DNA from: Candidatus Nanopelagicales bacterium
GTDB lineage: Bacteria > Actinomycetota > Actinomycetes > S36-B12
Length of the DNA stretch: 32,305 nt
Assembly (NCBI GenBank): GCA_030728405.1
Contig: JANQZS010000043.1
Location: 1 to 32,305 of the forward strand
Direction: 5' to 3'
Part shown: piece after piece, positions 1 to 7,502 of the stretch
Layout: every line of letters starts with the position of its first letter
How positions within the stretch are numbered: the first letter of the stretch is position 1
Translations under genes and position numbers: made by a program
The notes under the pieces: generated by a model
What the model saw: the letters and a program-made list of their open reading frames with translations, nothing else
Told to the model about the DNA's origin: nothing
The model's database searches: none

Positions 1-1308
1 GTTACGAGCCCGCAAGCCTTCGATGGTCTCCGCGCGACCGGACGGCCGTTACGCCGCCCGGACTTAACTGTGGCAACAGAGGATCACAACATCCCCACCA
101 TCGACATTGATAAGCCGATCGTCGATCCCGTCTCACGGGCTCAGGTTGAGGCACTGCGCACGAACTGTGCTGAGTTTGGTGTTCCCCTCTATTCGCTAGG
201 CGACATTGAGCAGGGGATCGTGCACGTGGTGGGTCCGCAAATGGGTCTTACTCAGCCGGGCATGACGGTTGTCTGCGGTGACTCGCATACCAGCACCCAC
301 GGCGCTTTCGGTGCGCTGGCTTTTGGCATTGGCACAAGTGAGGTTGAGCACGTTCTGGCCACCCAGACGCTCCCGCTCAAGCCATTCAAGACCATGGCGA
401 TTACCGTCGACGGTGAATTGGCGGAAGGTGTAAGCGCCAAAGACATAATTTTGGCGGTGATTGCCCAAATCGGCACAGGTGGCGGTCAGGGTTACGTTCT
501 GGAGTACCGGGGGTCTGCGATTCGGGCCCTTTCCATGGAAGGCCGCATGACAATCTGCAACATGTCGATTGAGGCCGGTGCCCGTGCTGGGATGGTTGCC
601 CCCGATCAGACCACCTTCGACTACCTCAAAGGCCGTGCCAAAGCACCGTCGGGTGCAGATTGGGATGTGGCTCTTGAGTATTGGAGCACGCTTGTTACTG
701 ACGACGACGCGGAGTTCGATGCGGAGGTAGTCATTGATGCGGCATCCCTCACCCCGTTCGTCACCTGGGGAACCAACCCTGGGCAGGGTCTGCCCCTTTC
801 CGGGTCTGTCCCATCGCCTGATCAGGCGCGCGACGAGGTCGAGCGGGTGGCCATCGAGCGGGCATTGGAATACATGGATCTCACACCAGGAACCCCGCTT
901 CGCGAGATCCCCATCGACACCGTTTTCGTCGGTTCGTGCACAAACGGTCGGATTGAGGACCTTCGAATCGTCGCTGAGGTTCTGCGTGGAAGGAACGTCG
1001 CGCCAGGAATGCGCATGCTGGTTGTTCCCGGTTCCGTGCGGGTGCGACTGCAAGCAGAGAGTGAAGGCCTTAACGACGTATTCACGGCTGCTGGTGCTGA
1101 ATGGCGAGGGGCAGGATGTTCCATGTGTTTGGCGATGAACCCCGACAAACTCACTCCGGGGGAGCGCGCAGCCTCGACTTCCAATCGAAACTTTGAAGGC
1201 CGGCAAGGACCGGGTGGACGCACCCACCTTGTGTCACCTGCGGTAGCTGCTGCCACCGCGGTTCGCGGTCGTTTGTCATCCCCTGCTGATCTCACCGCCG
1301 TGGCCTAA
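1..1308 (+). CDS. leuC: 3-isopropylmalate dehydratase large subunit (5' end outside window)
   Basis: Large subunit of isopropylmalate isomerase, which converts 2-isopropylmalate to 3-isopropylmalate in leucine synthesis and works as a heterodimer with LeuD. The frame is open from base 1 and reads [11 protein letters not shown] then [13 protein letters not shown], an internal LeuC segment, so the GTG at 70 is not the start; roughly 30 N-terminal residues lie outside the window. Visible hallmarks are [20 protein letters not shown], the 4Fe-4S ligand motifs SCTNGR (near 935-950) and GCSMCLAMN (near 1115-1140), and [18 protein letters not shown]. The stop TAA overlaps the leuD ribosome binding site (AAGGAG, 1307-1312), indicating a leuCD operon. 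The segment LPLKPFKTM replaces the usual LWQKKPKTM, a minor divergence. Confidence 0.97.
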   Translation, partial: VTSPQAFDGLRATGRPLRRPDLTVATEDHNIPTIDIDKPIVDPVSRAQVEALRTNCAEFGVPLYSLGDIEQGIVHVVGPQMGLTQPGMTVVCGDSHTSTHGAFGALAFGIGTSEVEHVLATQTLPLKPFKTMAITVDGELAEGVSAKDIILAVIAQIGTGGGQGYVLEYRGSAIRALSMEGRMTICNMSIEAGARAGMVAPDQTTFDYLKGRAKAPSGADWDVALEYWSTLVTDDDAEFDAEVVIDAASLTPFVTWGTNPGQGLPLSGSVPSPDQARDEVERVAIERALEYMDLTPGTPLREIPIDTVFVGSCTNGRIEDLRIVAEVLRGRNVAPGMRMLVVPGSVRVRLQAESEGLNDVFTAAGAEWRGAGCSMCLAMNPDKLTPGERAASTSNRNFEGRQGPGGRTHLVSPAVAAATAVRGRLSSPADLTAVA

Positions 1309-1318
1309 GGAGTCGATT

Positions 1319-1906
1319 ATGGAAGCATTCATCACCCACACTGGAACGGCTATTCCGCTGCGCAGGAGTAACGTCGATACGGATCAAATTATCCCGGCCG
1401 AGTACCTCAAGCGGATCACCCGCGACGGCTTTGAAGATGGTCTCTTTTCCGCTTGGCGCAAGGACCCTGATTTTGTGCTGAACAAGGAGCACCACAAAGG
1501 CGCGTCGATTCTGATCGCTGGCCCAGACTTTGGCACGGGTTCATCGCGGGAACATGCTGTGTGGGCGCTACAGAACTACGGCTTCAAGGTCGTTCTTTCC
1601 TCACGATTCGCCGACATTTTTCGTGGAAACTCGGGAAAGGGTGGGTTGCTCACAGCGCAGGTATCACAAGATGTCATTGAGTCACTCTGGGAAGCGGTTG
1701 AGACTGACCCATCCGTGCGCATCACCGTGGATCTGGAAAGCCGCACCGTCTCAGCCGGCGACATCACAGCTGAATTTGAAGTAGATGACTACGTGCGGTG
1801 GCGGCTCATGGAGGGACTCGACGATATTGGCATCACGCTTCAGTACGGCGATGAGATTGCCGCGTTTGAAGCCGCCCGTCCTTCCTACAAGCCGGTCGCT
1901 GGCTAA
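1319..1906 (+). CDS. leuD: 3-isopropylmalate dehydratase small subunit
   Basis: Small (swivel-domain) subunit that completes the isopropylmalate isomerase active site with LeuC. The 195-residue length is normal for the family. It opens with [30 protein letters not shown] and carries the substrate-loop motif [13 protein letters not shown] and the segment [20 protein letters not shown] at 1319 follows AAGGAG with six bases between, and lies 10 bases after the leuC stop, so the two are co-translated. No intrinsic terminator with a T tract is evident after it. Confidence 0.97.
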   Translation: MEAFITHTGTAIPLRRSNVDTDQIIPAEYLKRITRDGFEDGLFSAWRKDPDFVLNKEHHKGASILIAGPDFGTGSSREHAVWALQNYGFKVVLSSRFADIFRGNSGKGGLLTAQVSQDVIESLWEAVETDPSVRITVDLESRTVSAGDITAEFEVDDYVRWRLMEGLDDIGITLQYGDEIAAFEAARPSYKPVAG

Positions 1907-2075
1907 TCGATCACAAGCGCACATAGTGTGGTCTTCGATCGCAGAAAAAGTGTTGCCCTGTAACGATTCTCGATGATTTTTGTCGGCGTGGCGTACCTCA
2001 TCGTGGCTCGATCGTCACTACATTGAGAAAGCGATCAACCGATCGTCATCTGACACCCTCCGGAGGGGTTTTCCT
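1907..2075 (+). promoter_or_regulatory. Intergenic region carrying the presumed HU promoter
   Basis: This 169-base gap between leuD and the HU gene holds no convincing ORF. A TANNNT-type -10 candidate, TACATT, is at 2019-2024 without a good -35. The nonamer CGATCGTCA occurs twice (2009-2017 and 2040-2048), flanking that hexamer. The HU ribosome binding site lies inside the perfect palindrome CCCTCCGGAGGG (2056-2067). Promoter assignment is inference. Confidence 0.35.
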
Positions 2076-2471
2076 GTGAATAAGGCAGAAATAATTGACT
2101 CAGTGTCCGCTCGTCTCGATCTCGCCAAGCGCGATGTCACCGACGTAGTCGACGCATTCATCGAAGAGACCAAGAAGGCTCTCGTTCGTGGCGAAAAAGT
2201 TGCCGTTAGCGGCTTTGGCGTCTTTGAGGCATCGCACCGCAAGGCTCGTCTCGGACGCAACCCGCGCACCGGCGAGACCGTAAAGATCAAGGCCACCAAG
2301 ATCCCCAAGTTCCGTCCCGGCACTGAATTCAAGGCTGTGGTGAACGGATCCAAGAAGGTCGAGACCAAGGCTGGCGTGAAGAAGGCAGCACCGAAGAAGG
2401 CCGCTGCCAAGAAGGTTGTGAAGAAGGCAGCACCGAAGAAGGCTGCAGCTAAGAAGACCACGCGTCGCTAG
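2076..2471 (+). CDS. hup: Nucleoid-associated protein HU with lysine/alanine-rich C-terminal tail
   Basis: HU family histone-like protein that bends and compacts DNA. The HU fold covers about residues 1-90 (MNKAEIIDSVSARLDLAKRD, then GRNPRTGETVKIKA). The remaining ~40 residues are a basic tail of KKAAPKKAAAKK units, like mycobacterial HupB and Streptomyces HupS, and resembling histone H1. GTG at 2076 is chosen because GGAGG (2062-2066) sits nine bases upstream and HU proteins begin at MNKAE; the open frame extends upstream but that part is unlike HU. The tail DNA is a 42-base unit repeated twice. A strong terminator follows, so it is probably monocistronic. Confidence 0.95.
   Translation: MNKAEIIDSVSARLDLAKRDVTDVVDAFIEETKKALVRGEKVAVSGFGVFEASHRKARLGRNPRTGETVKIKATKIPKFRPGTEFKAVVNGSKKVETKAGVKKAAPKKAAAKKVVKKAAPKKAAAKKTTRR
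2376..2459 (+). repeat. 42-bp in-frame tandem repeat in the HU tail
   Basis: Two adjacent 42-base units (2376-2417, 2418-2459), each coding VKKAAPKKAAAKK plus one variable residue. The copies differ at only a few bases near their ends, consistent with duplication or slippage keeping the basic tail in frame. Confidence 0.85.
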
Positions 2472-2483
2472 AAGTTGTTTGTG

Positions 2484-2530
2484 TTGTGGGTCGGACTCCG
2501 GGAGGGTCCGGCCCACAATTATTTATTTTG
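2484..2530 (+). terminator. Rho-independent terminator after HU
   Basis: A 15-bp stem (2484-2498 with 2504-2518, including G-U/U-G pairs) encloses a five-base loop and is followed by the T-rich run TTATTTATTTT. It begins 13 bases after the HU stop. The opposing ORF ends at 2534, so the hairpin also lies just past that end, but its minus-strand exit side is not T-rich, so efficient termination is expected mainly on the plus strand. Confidence 0.85.
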
Positions 2531-2533
2531 CGG

Positions 2534-2755
2534 TCACGAAGGCAAGCGCACGGACACCACATCAGCACCGTTTGCGCTCGTGAAAGCCACAATGAGTCTT
2601 TGGCCAAGTGCGGGCGCGAGAACACCACTTGCATGCACAAGGGACTGATCAACGCACATGGTTTGCCCGGATTCGTCGGCACAGTAAATTTCGTTCGCCA
2701 TGATCGACATGATTGTCACTATCCGTTCCGAATCTCCGCCACGAGGTGAGTTCAT
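2534..2755 (-). CDS. Small uncharacterised protein translationally coupled to cofC
   Basis: A 73-residue ORF starting MNSPRGGDSERIVTIMS and ending DVVSVRLPS. Its ATG overlaps the cofC stop in an ATGA arrangement (2752-2755), a usual sign of translational coupling, and it fills the space down to the HU terminator. I cannot assign a family firmly. Alternating hydrophobic segments with a central SGVLAPALGQRLIV, where a glycine-gln-arg turn precedes a strand, recall a small beta-barrel (cold-shock/OB-like) protein. Two cysteines (residues 25 and 34) are present. No strong ribosome binding site is seen, which fits coupling. The alternative is a non-coding frame in a 220-base gap; placement and overlap favour a gene. 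Confidence 0.5.
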   Translation of the reverse strand: MNSPRGGDSERIVTIMSIMANEIYCADESGQTMCVDQSLVHASGVLAPALGQRLIVAFTSANGADVVSVRLPS

Positions 2756-3405
2756 GAGCCCGCTGCCTGGGCTGTCACAACATCTGCGGTGTTCAGACCC
2801 ACGCCGATTCGGATCGCGTCCCACAGGTCTACCTCGGTATCGACATCACGATGCAGTTGCGCGCTCCACAGCGATCCAGGTTCAGCATCGATCTCGCTAG
2901 CTCCAGAGGCGCGATGGGCGGCTCGCGAGCGCTCACCGAAGTGGGTGTCGATCGGCCCACCTTTTCGGGAGAACCACATAGTGGAGCCAGTGCCAGCTTC
3001 ATCTGATGCGAAGGCGACCTCAACGCGCGCGGCCCTTTCAAGTGCAATGTTCAGGGCATCAGGCGTGAGGCAAGGAAGATCGCCCAGGATCACGGCAATA
3101 CCATGGCCTGGCGGGACCTCAAGGGCTGCTTGGGCAACTGCTTGATTGATTCCATCGGGAGCCGTTTCAACGGTGATGAAGCAGTTCTGGGCAGCGGCAA
3201 CGTCGGCCACGTAGGGATCTGACGTAACCACTCGAATGTGGGAAACCCCTGAACTTCCACGCACCGCTGAAATCACATCGAGCAAGAAGGAATGAGCAAA
3301 AATTGGCCCGTGCGGCAGTCGAGACTTCGCCGAAGCGAATGGTTTGACCGGGATTATCACTGACCAATCGTGAGAAGGCACCGCCCCATTCAATACCCAA
3401 GGCAA
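2752..3405 (-). CDS. cofC: 2-phospho-L-lactate / phosphoenolpyruvate guanylyltransferase (coenzyme F420 biosynthesis)
   Basis: CofC/FbiD activates phospholactate or phosphoenolpyruvate with GTP to start the side chain of coenzyme F420. Family signs are the nucleotide-binding start WSVIIPVKPFASAKSRL, the metal-site region ILGDLPCLTPDAL, the GTGSTMWFS loop, and HFGERSRAAHRASGA near the C-terminus. Length is 217 residues from the TTG at 3405. A GTG at residue 9 (3381) would start closer to the conserved core, so the start is uncertain. The gene is divergent from plsC, and its stop overlaps the next small ORF. In mycobacteria the equivalent gene also sits near gpsA and hupB. It implies that this organism makes F420. 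Confidence 0.9.
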   Translation of the reverse strand: MPWVLNGAVPSHDWSVIIPVKPFASAKSRLPHGPIFAHSFLLDVISAVRGSSGVSHIRVVTSDPYVADVAAAQNCFITVETAPDGINQAVAQAALEVPPGHGIAVILGDLPCLTPDALNIALERAARVEVAFASDEAGTGSTMWFSRKGGPIDTHFGERSRAAHRASGASEIDAEPGSLWSAQLHRDVDTEVDLWDAIRIGVGLNTADVVTAQAAGS

Positions 3406-3477
3406 TGACTCTCTGCGTGCCCCCTAGCAAAAGATGGCAATAGTTTTCTCGTGTGCGTCATTTTGTGGATAGATAGA

Positions 3478-3483
3478 TAGTCT
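3478..3483 (+). promoter_or_regulatory. Candidate -10 element for a leaderless plsC transcript
   Basis: TAGTCT ends six bases before the plsC GTG at 3490, the spacing expected if transcription begins at or next to the start codon. The preceding bases are a tandem GATA run (GGATAGATAGATAG). No good -35 is seen, and the ribosome binding site is weak, consistent with leaderless initiation. This is inference from spacing. Confidence 0.4.
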
Positions 3484-3489
3484 GTCGAG

Positions 3490-4257
3490 GTGTCTGGATC
3501 AACCCGGGTTCGTCGACGCTGGGCTCTTGGCTGGGGATTCCGGCTTGCCGTGGCCATGTTGTGGGCACCCATGATGTTGTTCACCAAGCGGGATTGGAAA
3601 GGTGCAGAAAAATTAGAGTGTGATGGTGCCGGAATCATCGTCGTGACAAACCATATTTCTTGGTTTGACCCTCTCACGATCGCTTTGATTTTATGGAATT
3701 CCGACCGTCCTCCGAGATTCCTTGCCAAAGAGTCGGTGTTCCGGGTACCCGTTATGGGGGCGGTGATCACCAGTGCTGGACAGATCAAGGTGTACCGGGA
3801 AACCGCTGACGCGGTCGACGCGGTTCGCGATGCGATTGCAGCCGTCGAAGCCGGCGAATGCGTCGTCGTCTACCCAGAGGGGACGATTACTCGGGACCCA
3901 GATTTATGGCCGATGGACGGTAAGACCGGGGCCGCCCGAATCGCTCTCGCCACCGGCAGACCCGTTTTTCCCGTGGCGATGTGGGGACCGCAAGAGGTTA
4001 TGCGCCCCTACCGCAAGGAGTTCCGCATTTTCCCCAGAAAAACTATGCGGGTGCGCGTGGGGGATCCGGTTGATCTATCAGCCTTTGCCGGCCGCGAGCT
4101 CGATGCAGATACTCTGCATGCAGCCTCCGATTGCATCATGGATGCGTTGACCGCAGAGCTCGCCGTTATCCGCGATGAGCCTGCCCCAACGCACCGGTTC
4201 ATGAAGGAGCAGAAGACTGCGACGGATATGACCAATACCGAAGAGGAGCAGAAGTGA
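3490..4257 (+). CDS. plsC: 1-acyl-sn-glycerol-3-phosphate acyltransferase (PlsC family)
   Basis: Membrane-associated acyltransferase that makes phosphatidic acid from lysophosphatidate. The catalytic NHx4D motif is NHISWFD with N54, H55 and D60, and the acceptor-binding motif is YPEGTITRDP. An N-terminal hydrophobic stretch (about residues 14-31) would tether it to the membrane. The 255-residue length is typical, with a charged tail rich in E and K. GTG 3490 is used because it follows a TAGTCT element at leaderless spacing. The stop codon overlaps the start of gpsA by one base, so glycerol-3-phosphate supply and acylation are made together. Actinobacterial paralogues can be ATP-independent acyltransferases of other specificity, so the exact acceptor is inferred. 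Confidence 0.9.
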   Translation: MSGSTRVRRRWALGWGFRLAVAMLWAPMMLFTKRDWKGAEKLECDGAGIIVVTNHISWFDPLTIALILWNSDRPPRFLAKESVFRVPVMGAVITSAGQIKVYRETADAVDAVRDAIAAVEAGECVVVYPEGTITRDPDLWPMDGKTGAARIALATGRPVFPVAMWGPQEVMRPYRKEFRIFPRKTMRVRVGDPVDLSAFAGRELDADTLHAASDCIMDALTAELAVIRDEPAPTHRFMKEQKTATDMTNTEEEQK

Positions 4258-5267
4258 TGCAGGTCGCCATGATGGGGAGCGGCTCCTGGGGAACTGCCTG
4301 TGCCATGGTGTTGGCAGATGCCGGGAACAGCGTCACGATTTGGGGTCGAGATCGTGCAGTAGTCGACGACATAAACCTGCACCATCGAAATCGGGTGTAT
4401 CACCCCGGTGTGCGACTCCCAGATTCAGTGACGGCAACGTTGGATGCTGGCCAGGCGATTGATTCTGCTGAATTGTTAGTCCTTGCACTCCCTTCGCAGG
4501 TGGCGCGAGCCCATCTTGAAGGGTGGAATTCACGCCTTGGCCACCACGTGAGCTACATGAGTCTGATCAAGGGCATCGAAATCAACACGAGCTTGCGCAT
4601 GAGCCAGGTCATCGAACAAGTGACAGGTGCAGAACCTTCCAAGGTTTCAGTGCTGTCAGGTCCTAACCTTGCGAAGGAAATCGCCGAGCACCAGCCGACC
4701 GCCACCACGATTGCTTGCACGGATGAGATCCAAGCGAAACGTATGCAGGCAGCCTTCATGACCGACTACTTCCGTCCATACTGGACCGCAGATGTTGTCG
4801 GCACCGAGATAGGCGGTGCAGTCAAGAATGTGATCGCGCTGGCCAACGGCATCGCAGTAGGAATGGGGTTGGGTGAAAATACCCAGGCGTCTTTGATGAC
4901 TCGGGGCTTAGCCGAGATGGCCCGACTTGGAGTCGCTCTTGGCGCTGATCCACTCACTTTCCAAGGCTTAGCAGGCATCGGTGATCTTGTGGCAACCTGC
5001 CAGTCGCCACTTTCTCGCAACCGCTCATTCGGTGAAAGCCTTGGCCGTGGTCTTTCTGTTGAAGAGACCATCAAGATCACGCAGCAAACGTGCGAGGCTT
5101 ATCGGAGTTGTCAGCCGATCATTGACCTTGCGCACCAGCACGGGGTCTCTATGCCGATCACTGAGCAGGTGGTGCAGGTGTTGCATTTTGGGCGCTCGCC
5201 ACGAGAGCTGGTCCGTGCCTTTATGTCTCGCGACATTAAGGCTGAGACTGAAGGAGTTGGCGTCTAG
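4257..5267 (+). CDS. gpsA: Glycerol-3-phosphate dehydrogenase [NAD(P)+]
   Basis: Reduces dihydroxyacetone phosphate to sn-glycerol-3-phosphate for phospholipid synthesis. The Rossmann motif GSGSWGTACAMVLADAG is at the N-terminus. LSGPNLAKEIA and the helix containing GGAVKNVIALANGIAVGMG with its catalytic lysine are intact, followed by the family segment LMTRGLAEMARLG. ATG 4257 is preferred over the GTG at 4254 because GAGGAG (4243-4248) is then eight bases upstream. It follows plsC with a one-base overlap (TGATG). Its stop directly abuts the stop of the opposing PLP enzyme gene, leaving no room for a terminator. Confidence 0.96.
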   Translation: MQVAMMGSGSWGTACAMVLADAGNSVTIWGRDRAVVDDINLHHRNRVYHPGVRLPDSVTATLDAGQAIDSAELLVLALPSQVARAHLEGWNSRLGHHVSYMSLIKGIEINTSLRMSQVIEQVTGAEPSKVSVLSGPNLAKEIAEHQPTATTIACTDEIQAKRMQAAFMTDYFRPYWTADVVGTEIGGAVKNVIALANGIAVGMGLGENTQASLMTRGLAEMARLGVALGADPLTFQGLAGIGDLVATCQSPLSRNRSFGESLGRGLSVEETIKITQQTCEAYRSCQPIIDLAHQHGVSMPITEQVVQVLHFGRSPRELVRAFMSRDIKAETEGVGV

Positions 5268-6347
5268 TTAGCTTTGCGATCGATCAAGTGCTTGCTGCAG
5301 ATCAGCCAGCAGATCGCTCTCATACTCAATGCCAAAAGACAGTCTGATCAATGACTCAGGTACCCGCGGGCTTTCTAACGGCCAACGTCGGCGCCTTTCC
5401 AGCAGTGACTCAACTCCGCCGAGACTCGTCGCGTGGGTCCACACCTGAACGGATTCACATACTCGCTCGGCTGCCTCCGCGCCACCTACAATTTCGATCG
5501 CTGCCATGGTGCCAAAACCTGGATATCGAACTTTGGTGATGGCTGGGTGAGCGCTGATGGCTTGGGTGATGGCACTCGCATTTGCTTGGGCGCGTTCAAC
5601 TCGAAGGCCAAGTGTGCGCAAGCCGCGCAGTGCGAGATAACAATCAAATGCACTCGGAGCCGCACCCAAAAGGACTCGTCGGACGCGTAACTTCTCAGCC
5701 ATTTCCGCGTCTTGCGTAACCAAGGCGCCCATCAAGAGGTCGGAGTGACCGCTGATGGACTTGGTGACGCTATGCAAGACGATGTCTGCGCCCCATTCCA
5801 GAGGACGCTGAATGATCGGTGTGGCAAAGGTGTTGTCAACGACTGTGTGAACCCCTCTCCGGCGGGCTTCGGGAATCACCACCTCAAGTTCGGCAACGTC
5901 GAGCATGGGATTCGTGGGGGATTCCATCCACAGGGTGTGCGCGCCATCAAGTGCGGCAAGCACGCCTTTAGTGTCGTGTGCATCGACAATGCGAAGGTTG
6001 ATCGCCCCGCGTTCGTCGAGTTCACGCAGTCGCACGGCAACGCCGGTATACGCCGCGCTGGGCGCAACGACTGTGACACCCCCCGGCCAGGTATCAAACA
6101 CTGCATTTGCCGCGGCCATGCCGGATGCAAAAGCAATGGCGATTCCACCTTCGACCTCGCCTAGCGCCTCTTCGAATGCAGCGGTAGTGGGCGCACCCTC
6201 GCGGGCATATTCATACGGGCCCCCCGCGTGGAGTGCCGAAACTGGAACGATCGGAGCGTTCAAGGGTGCATCGGGCTCGCGGGCAGGGCGCCCTGCAGCG
6301 ACAACCCGGGTGAGTAGGTGCCGCGGGCTCGGCTCTGCTTCGGACAT
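5268..6347 (-). CDS. Trans-sulfuration PLP enzyme (cystathionine gamma-lyase / gamma-synthase family)
   Basis: Fold-type I PLP enzyme of the Cys/Met metabolism family, which interconverts cystathionine, homocysteine and cysteine or performs a related gamma-elimination. Conserved parts are YEYAREGAPTTAAFEEAL, FASGMAAANAV, ESPTNPMLD, DNTFATP, and the PLP lysine K196 in HSVTKSISGHSD; the C-terminal LIRLSFGIE holds the substrate-carboxylate arginine. At 359 residues it is shorter than the usual ~390. The stretch after RYPGF goes straight to the C-terminal domain, without the PSHPGHELA-like segment. Lyase versus synthase cannot be decided here. ATG 6347 lies seven bases after a TAGTCT element on this strand. 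It is divergent from ddl and convergent with gpsA. Confidence 0.88.
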   Translation of the reverse strand: MSEAEPSPRHLLTRVVAAGRPAREPDAPLNAPIVPVSALHAGGPYEYAREGAPTTAAFEEALGEVEGGIAIAFASGMAAANAVFDTWPGGVTVVAPSAAYTGVAVRLRELDERGAINLRIVDAHDTKGVLAALDGAHTLWMESPTNPMLDVAELEVVIPEARRRGVHTVVDNTFATPIIQRPLEWGADIVLHSVTKSISGHSDLLMGALVTQDAEMAEKLRVRRVLLGAAPSAFDCYLALRGLRTLGLRVERAQANASAITQAISAHPAITKVRYPGFGTMAAIEIVGGAEAAERVCESVQVWTHATSLGGVESLLERRRRWPLESPRVPESLIRLSFGIEYESDLLADLQQALDRSQS

Positions 6348-6354
6348 GAGCGCG

Positions 6355-6360
6355 AGACTA
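6355..6360 (-). promoter_or_regulatory. Candidate -10 element for a leaderless transcript of the PLP enzyme
   Basis: On the minus strand TAGTCT is followed by exactly seven bases and the ATG at 6347. That places the expected transcription start on or beside the start codon. No purine-rich ribosome binding site is present in the seven bases. The hexamer is the same as that before plsC. Confidence 0.42.
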
Positions 6361-6400
6361 GCTCAGCCGGTGGTGCGTCACTAAGTAAGCGCCTACGGGG

Positions 6401-6406
6401 TACGGT
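6401..6406 (+). promoter_or_regulatory. Candidate -10 element for a leaderless ddl transcript
   Basis: TACGGT, then seven bases (CAAGCCC), then the ddl ATG at 6414. The longer context GGTACGGTCAA, followed after a short gap by CCATGA, recurs before coaD at 13761. No ribosome binding site is visible between it and the start codon. Confidence 0.45.
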
Positions 6407-6413
6407 CAAGCCC

Positions 6414-7502
6414 ATGAATCGTGTTCGGGTGTGCGTGCTTTTCGGTGGGCGCAGCTCAGAGCACGAAATTTCCTGTGTGAGTGCCGGCGGCATTCTGGCG
6501 GCTCTGGATCCGCTCCGGTACGAGGTCATCGCGGTGGGCATCACAAAATCTGGTCGGTGGACTCTGTTCGCGGGGGATGCAAGTGCGCTGGCCATCGTGA
6601 ATGGGAAGTTGCCGGAGGTCTCGGAAGGTGGTGTCCCAGTCCAACTAGCCATTAACCCCGCATCGCCAGGGCTCATGGTGGGTGGAGAGTTCATCGACCT
6701 TGATGTTGCTTTCCCAGTTCTTCATGGGCTATGGGGAGAAGATGGCACTGTTCAAGGACTCTTAGAGCTCGCGGGAGTGCCGTACGTCGGCTCCGGGGTA
6801 CTTGCAAGTGCGACCGCAATGGATAAGCCGGTCACCAAAACTTTACTGACTGCAGCTGGTCTCAAAACTGGTTCCTGGGTGGAAGTGCCAGCGGGGGAGC
6901 CAGTTGAAGCCGCTGCCGCTCGGGTGGTCGCCACTCTTTCGCTCCCGGTCTTTGTCAAGCCAGCGCGAGCAGGCTCTTCGCGAGGAATCACTAAGGCTGC
7001 AAAGGAGAGTGATGTCGTCAGTGCCATCGAGAGAGCGCGACAACATGATCCGAAGGTGATCGTTGAAGCTGCAGTTGTTGGCGCCCGAGAAATTGAATGC
7101 GGGGTCATGGTTGATAGCGCGGGTCAGCCACAGGCGAGTACTTGTGCGGAAATCAAGGTTGCGCCCGGGTTTGATTACTACGACTTCGATGCGAAGTACC
7201 TCAGCGATGGTGCTGAATTGATAGTTCCTGCAGCTATAAGTGATGAGGAAATGGCGGCTGTTCAAAGAGAAGCGGTACTTGCTTTTGTGGCACTGGGCTG
7301 TGAAGGTCTAGCGCGCGTGGATTTTTTCCTTACCAACGACGATGGCTTGATCGTGAATGAAGTCAACACCATGCCGGGGTTCACACCCATCTCGATGTTC
7401 CCGCAAATGTTTCAAGCCAGCGGCCTGTCTTACCCCGAGATTGTCGATGTTCTGATTGCAGATGCGCTCAGGCGTGACTCGGGTCTACGCCCATCCCCTT
7501 GA
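6414..7502 (+). CDS. ddl: D-alanine--D-alanine ligase
   Basis: ATP-grasp ligase that makes the D-Ala-D-Ala dipeptide of peptidoglycan in the cytoplasm. The N-terminus MNRVRVCVLFGGRSSEHEIS carries the conserved glutamate. VFVKPARAGSSRG is the ATP/substrate serine loop, DFDAKYL supplies the omega-loop tyrosine typical of D-Ala rather than D-lactate acceptors, and NEVNTMPGFTPISMFP is the metal-binding end. The 362-residue length is normal. ATG 6414 is used because the protein family begins there and a TACGGT element lies seven bases upstream; the open frame extends 32 codons further but into the divergent promoter region. The last 35 bases overlap the 3' end of the opposing TetR gene. Confidence 0.95.
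   Translation: MNRVRVCVLFGGRSSEHEISCVSAGGILAALDPLRYEVIAVGITKSGRWTLFAGDASALAIVNGKLPEVSEGGVPVQLAINPASPGLMVGGEFIDLDVAFPVLHGLWGEDGTVQGLLELAGVPYVGSGVLASATAMDKPVTKTLLTAAGLKTGSWVEVPAGEPVEAAAARVVATLSLPVFVKPARAGSSRGITKAAKESDVVSAIERARQHDPKVIVEAAVVGAREIECGVMVDSAGQPQASTCAEIKVAPGFDYYDFDAKYLSDGAELIVPAAISDEEMAAVQREAVLAFVALGCEGLARVDFFLTNDDGLIVNEVNTMPGFTPISMFPQMFQASGLSYPEIVDVLIADALRRDSGLRPSP

Noticed and set aside
70-72. GTG at 70 as the leuC start
   Set aside because: In-frame LeuC sequence continues upstream to base 1, so this is internal and the real start is outside the window.
196-1227. 343-codon open frame on the minus strand opposite leuC
   Set aside because: It lies wholly antisense to an intact leuC, has low-complexity content and matches no family; a codon-bias shadow.
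2376-2459. Repeat array of possible mobile origin in the HU tail
   Set aside because: It encodes the normal lysine/alanine tail of actinobacterial HU in frame.
2486-2749. Plus-strand frame between HU and cofC
   Set aside because: It starts inside the terminator stem and opposes the coupled minus-strand ORF, which has better positional support.
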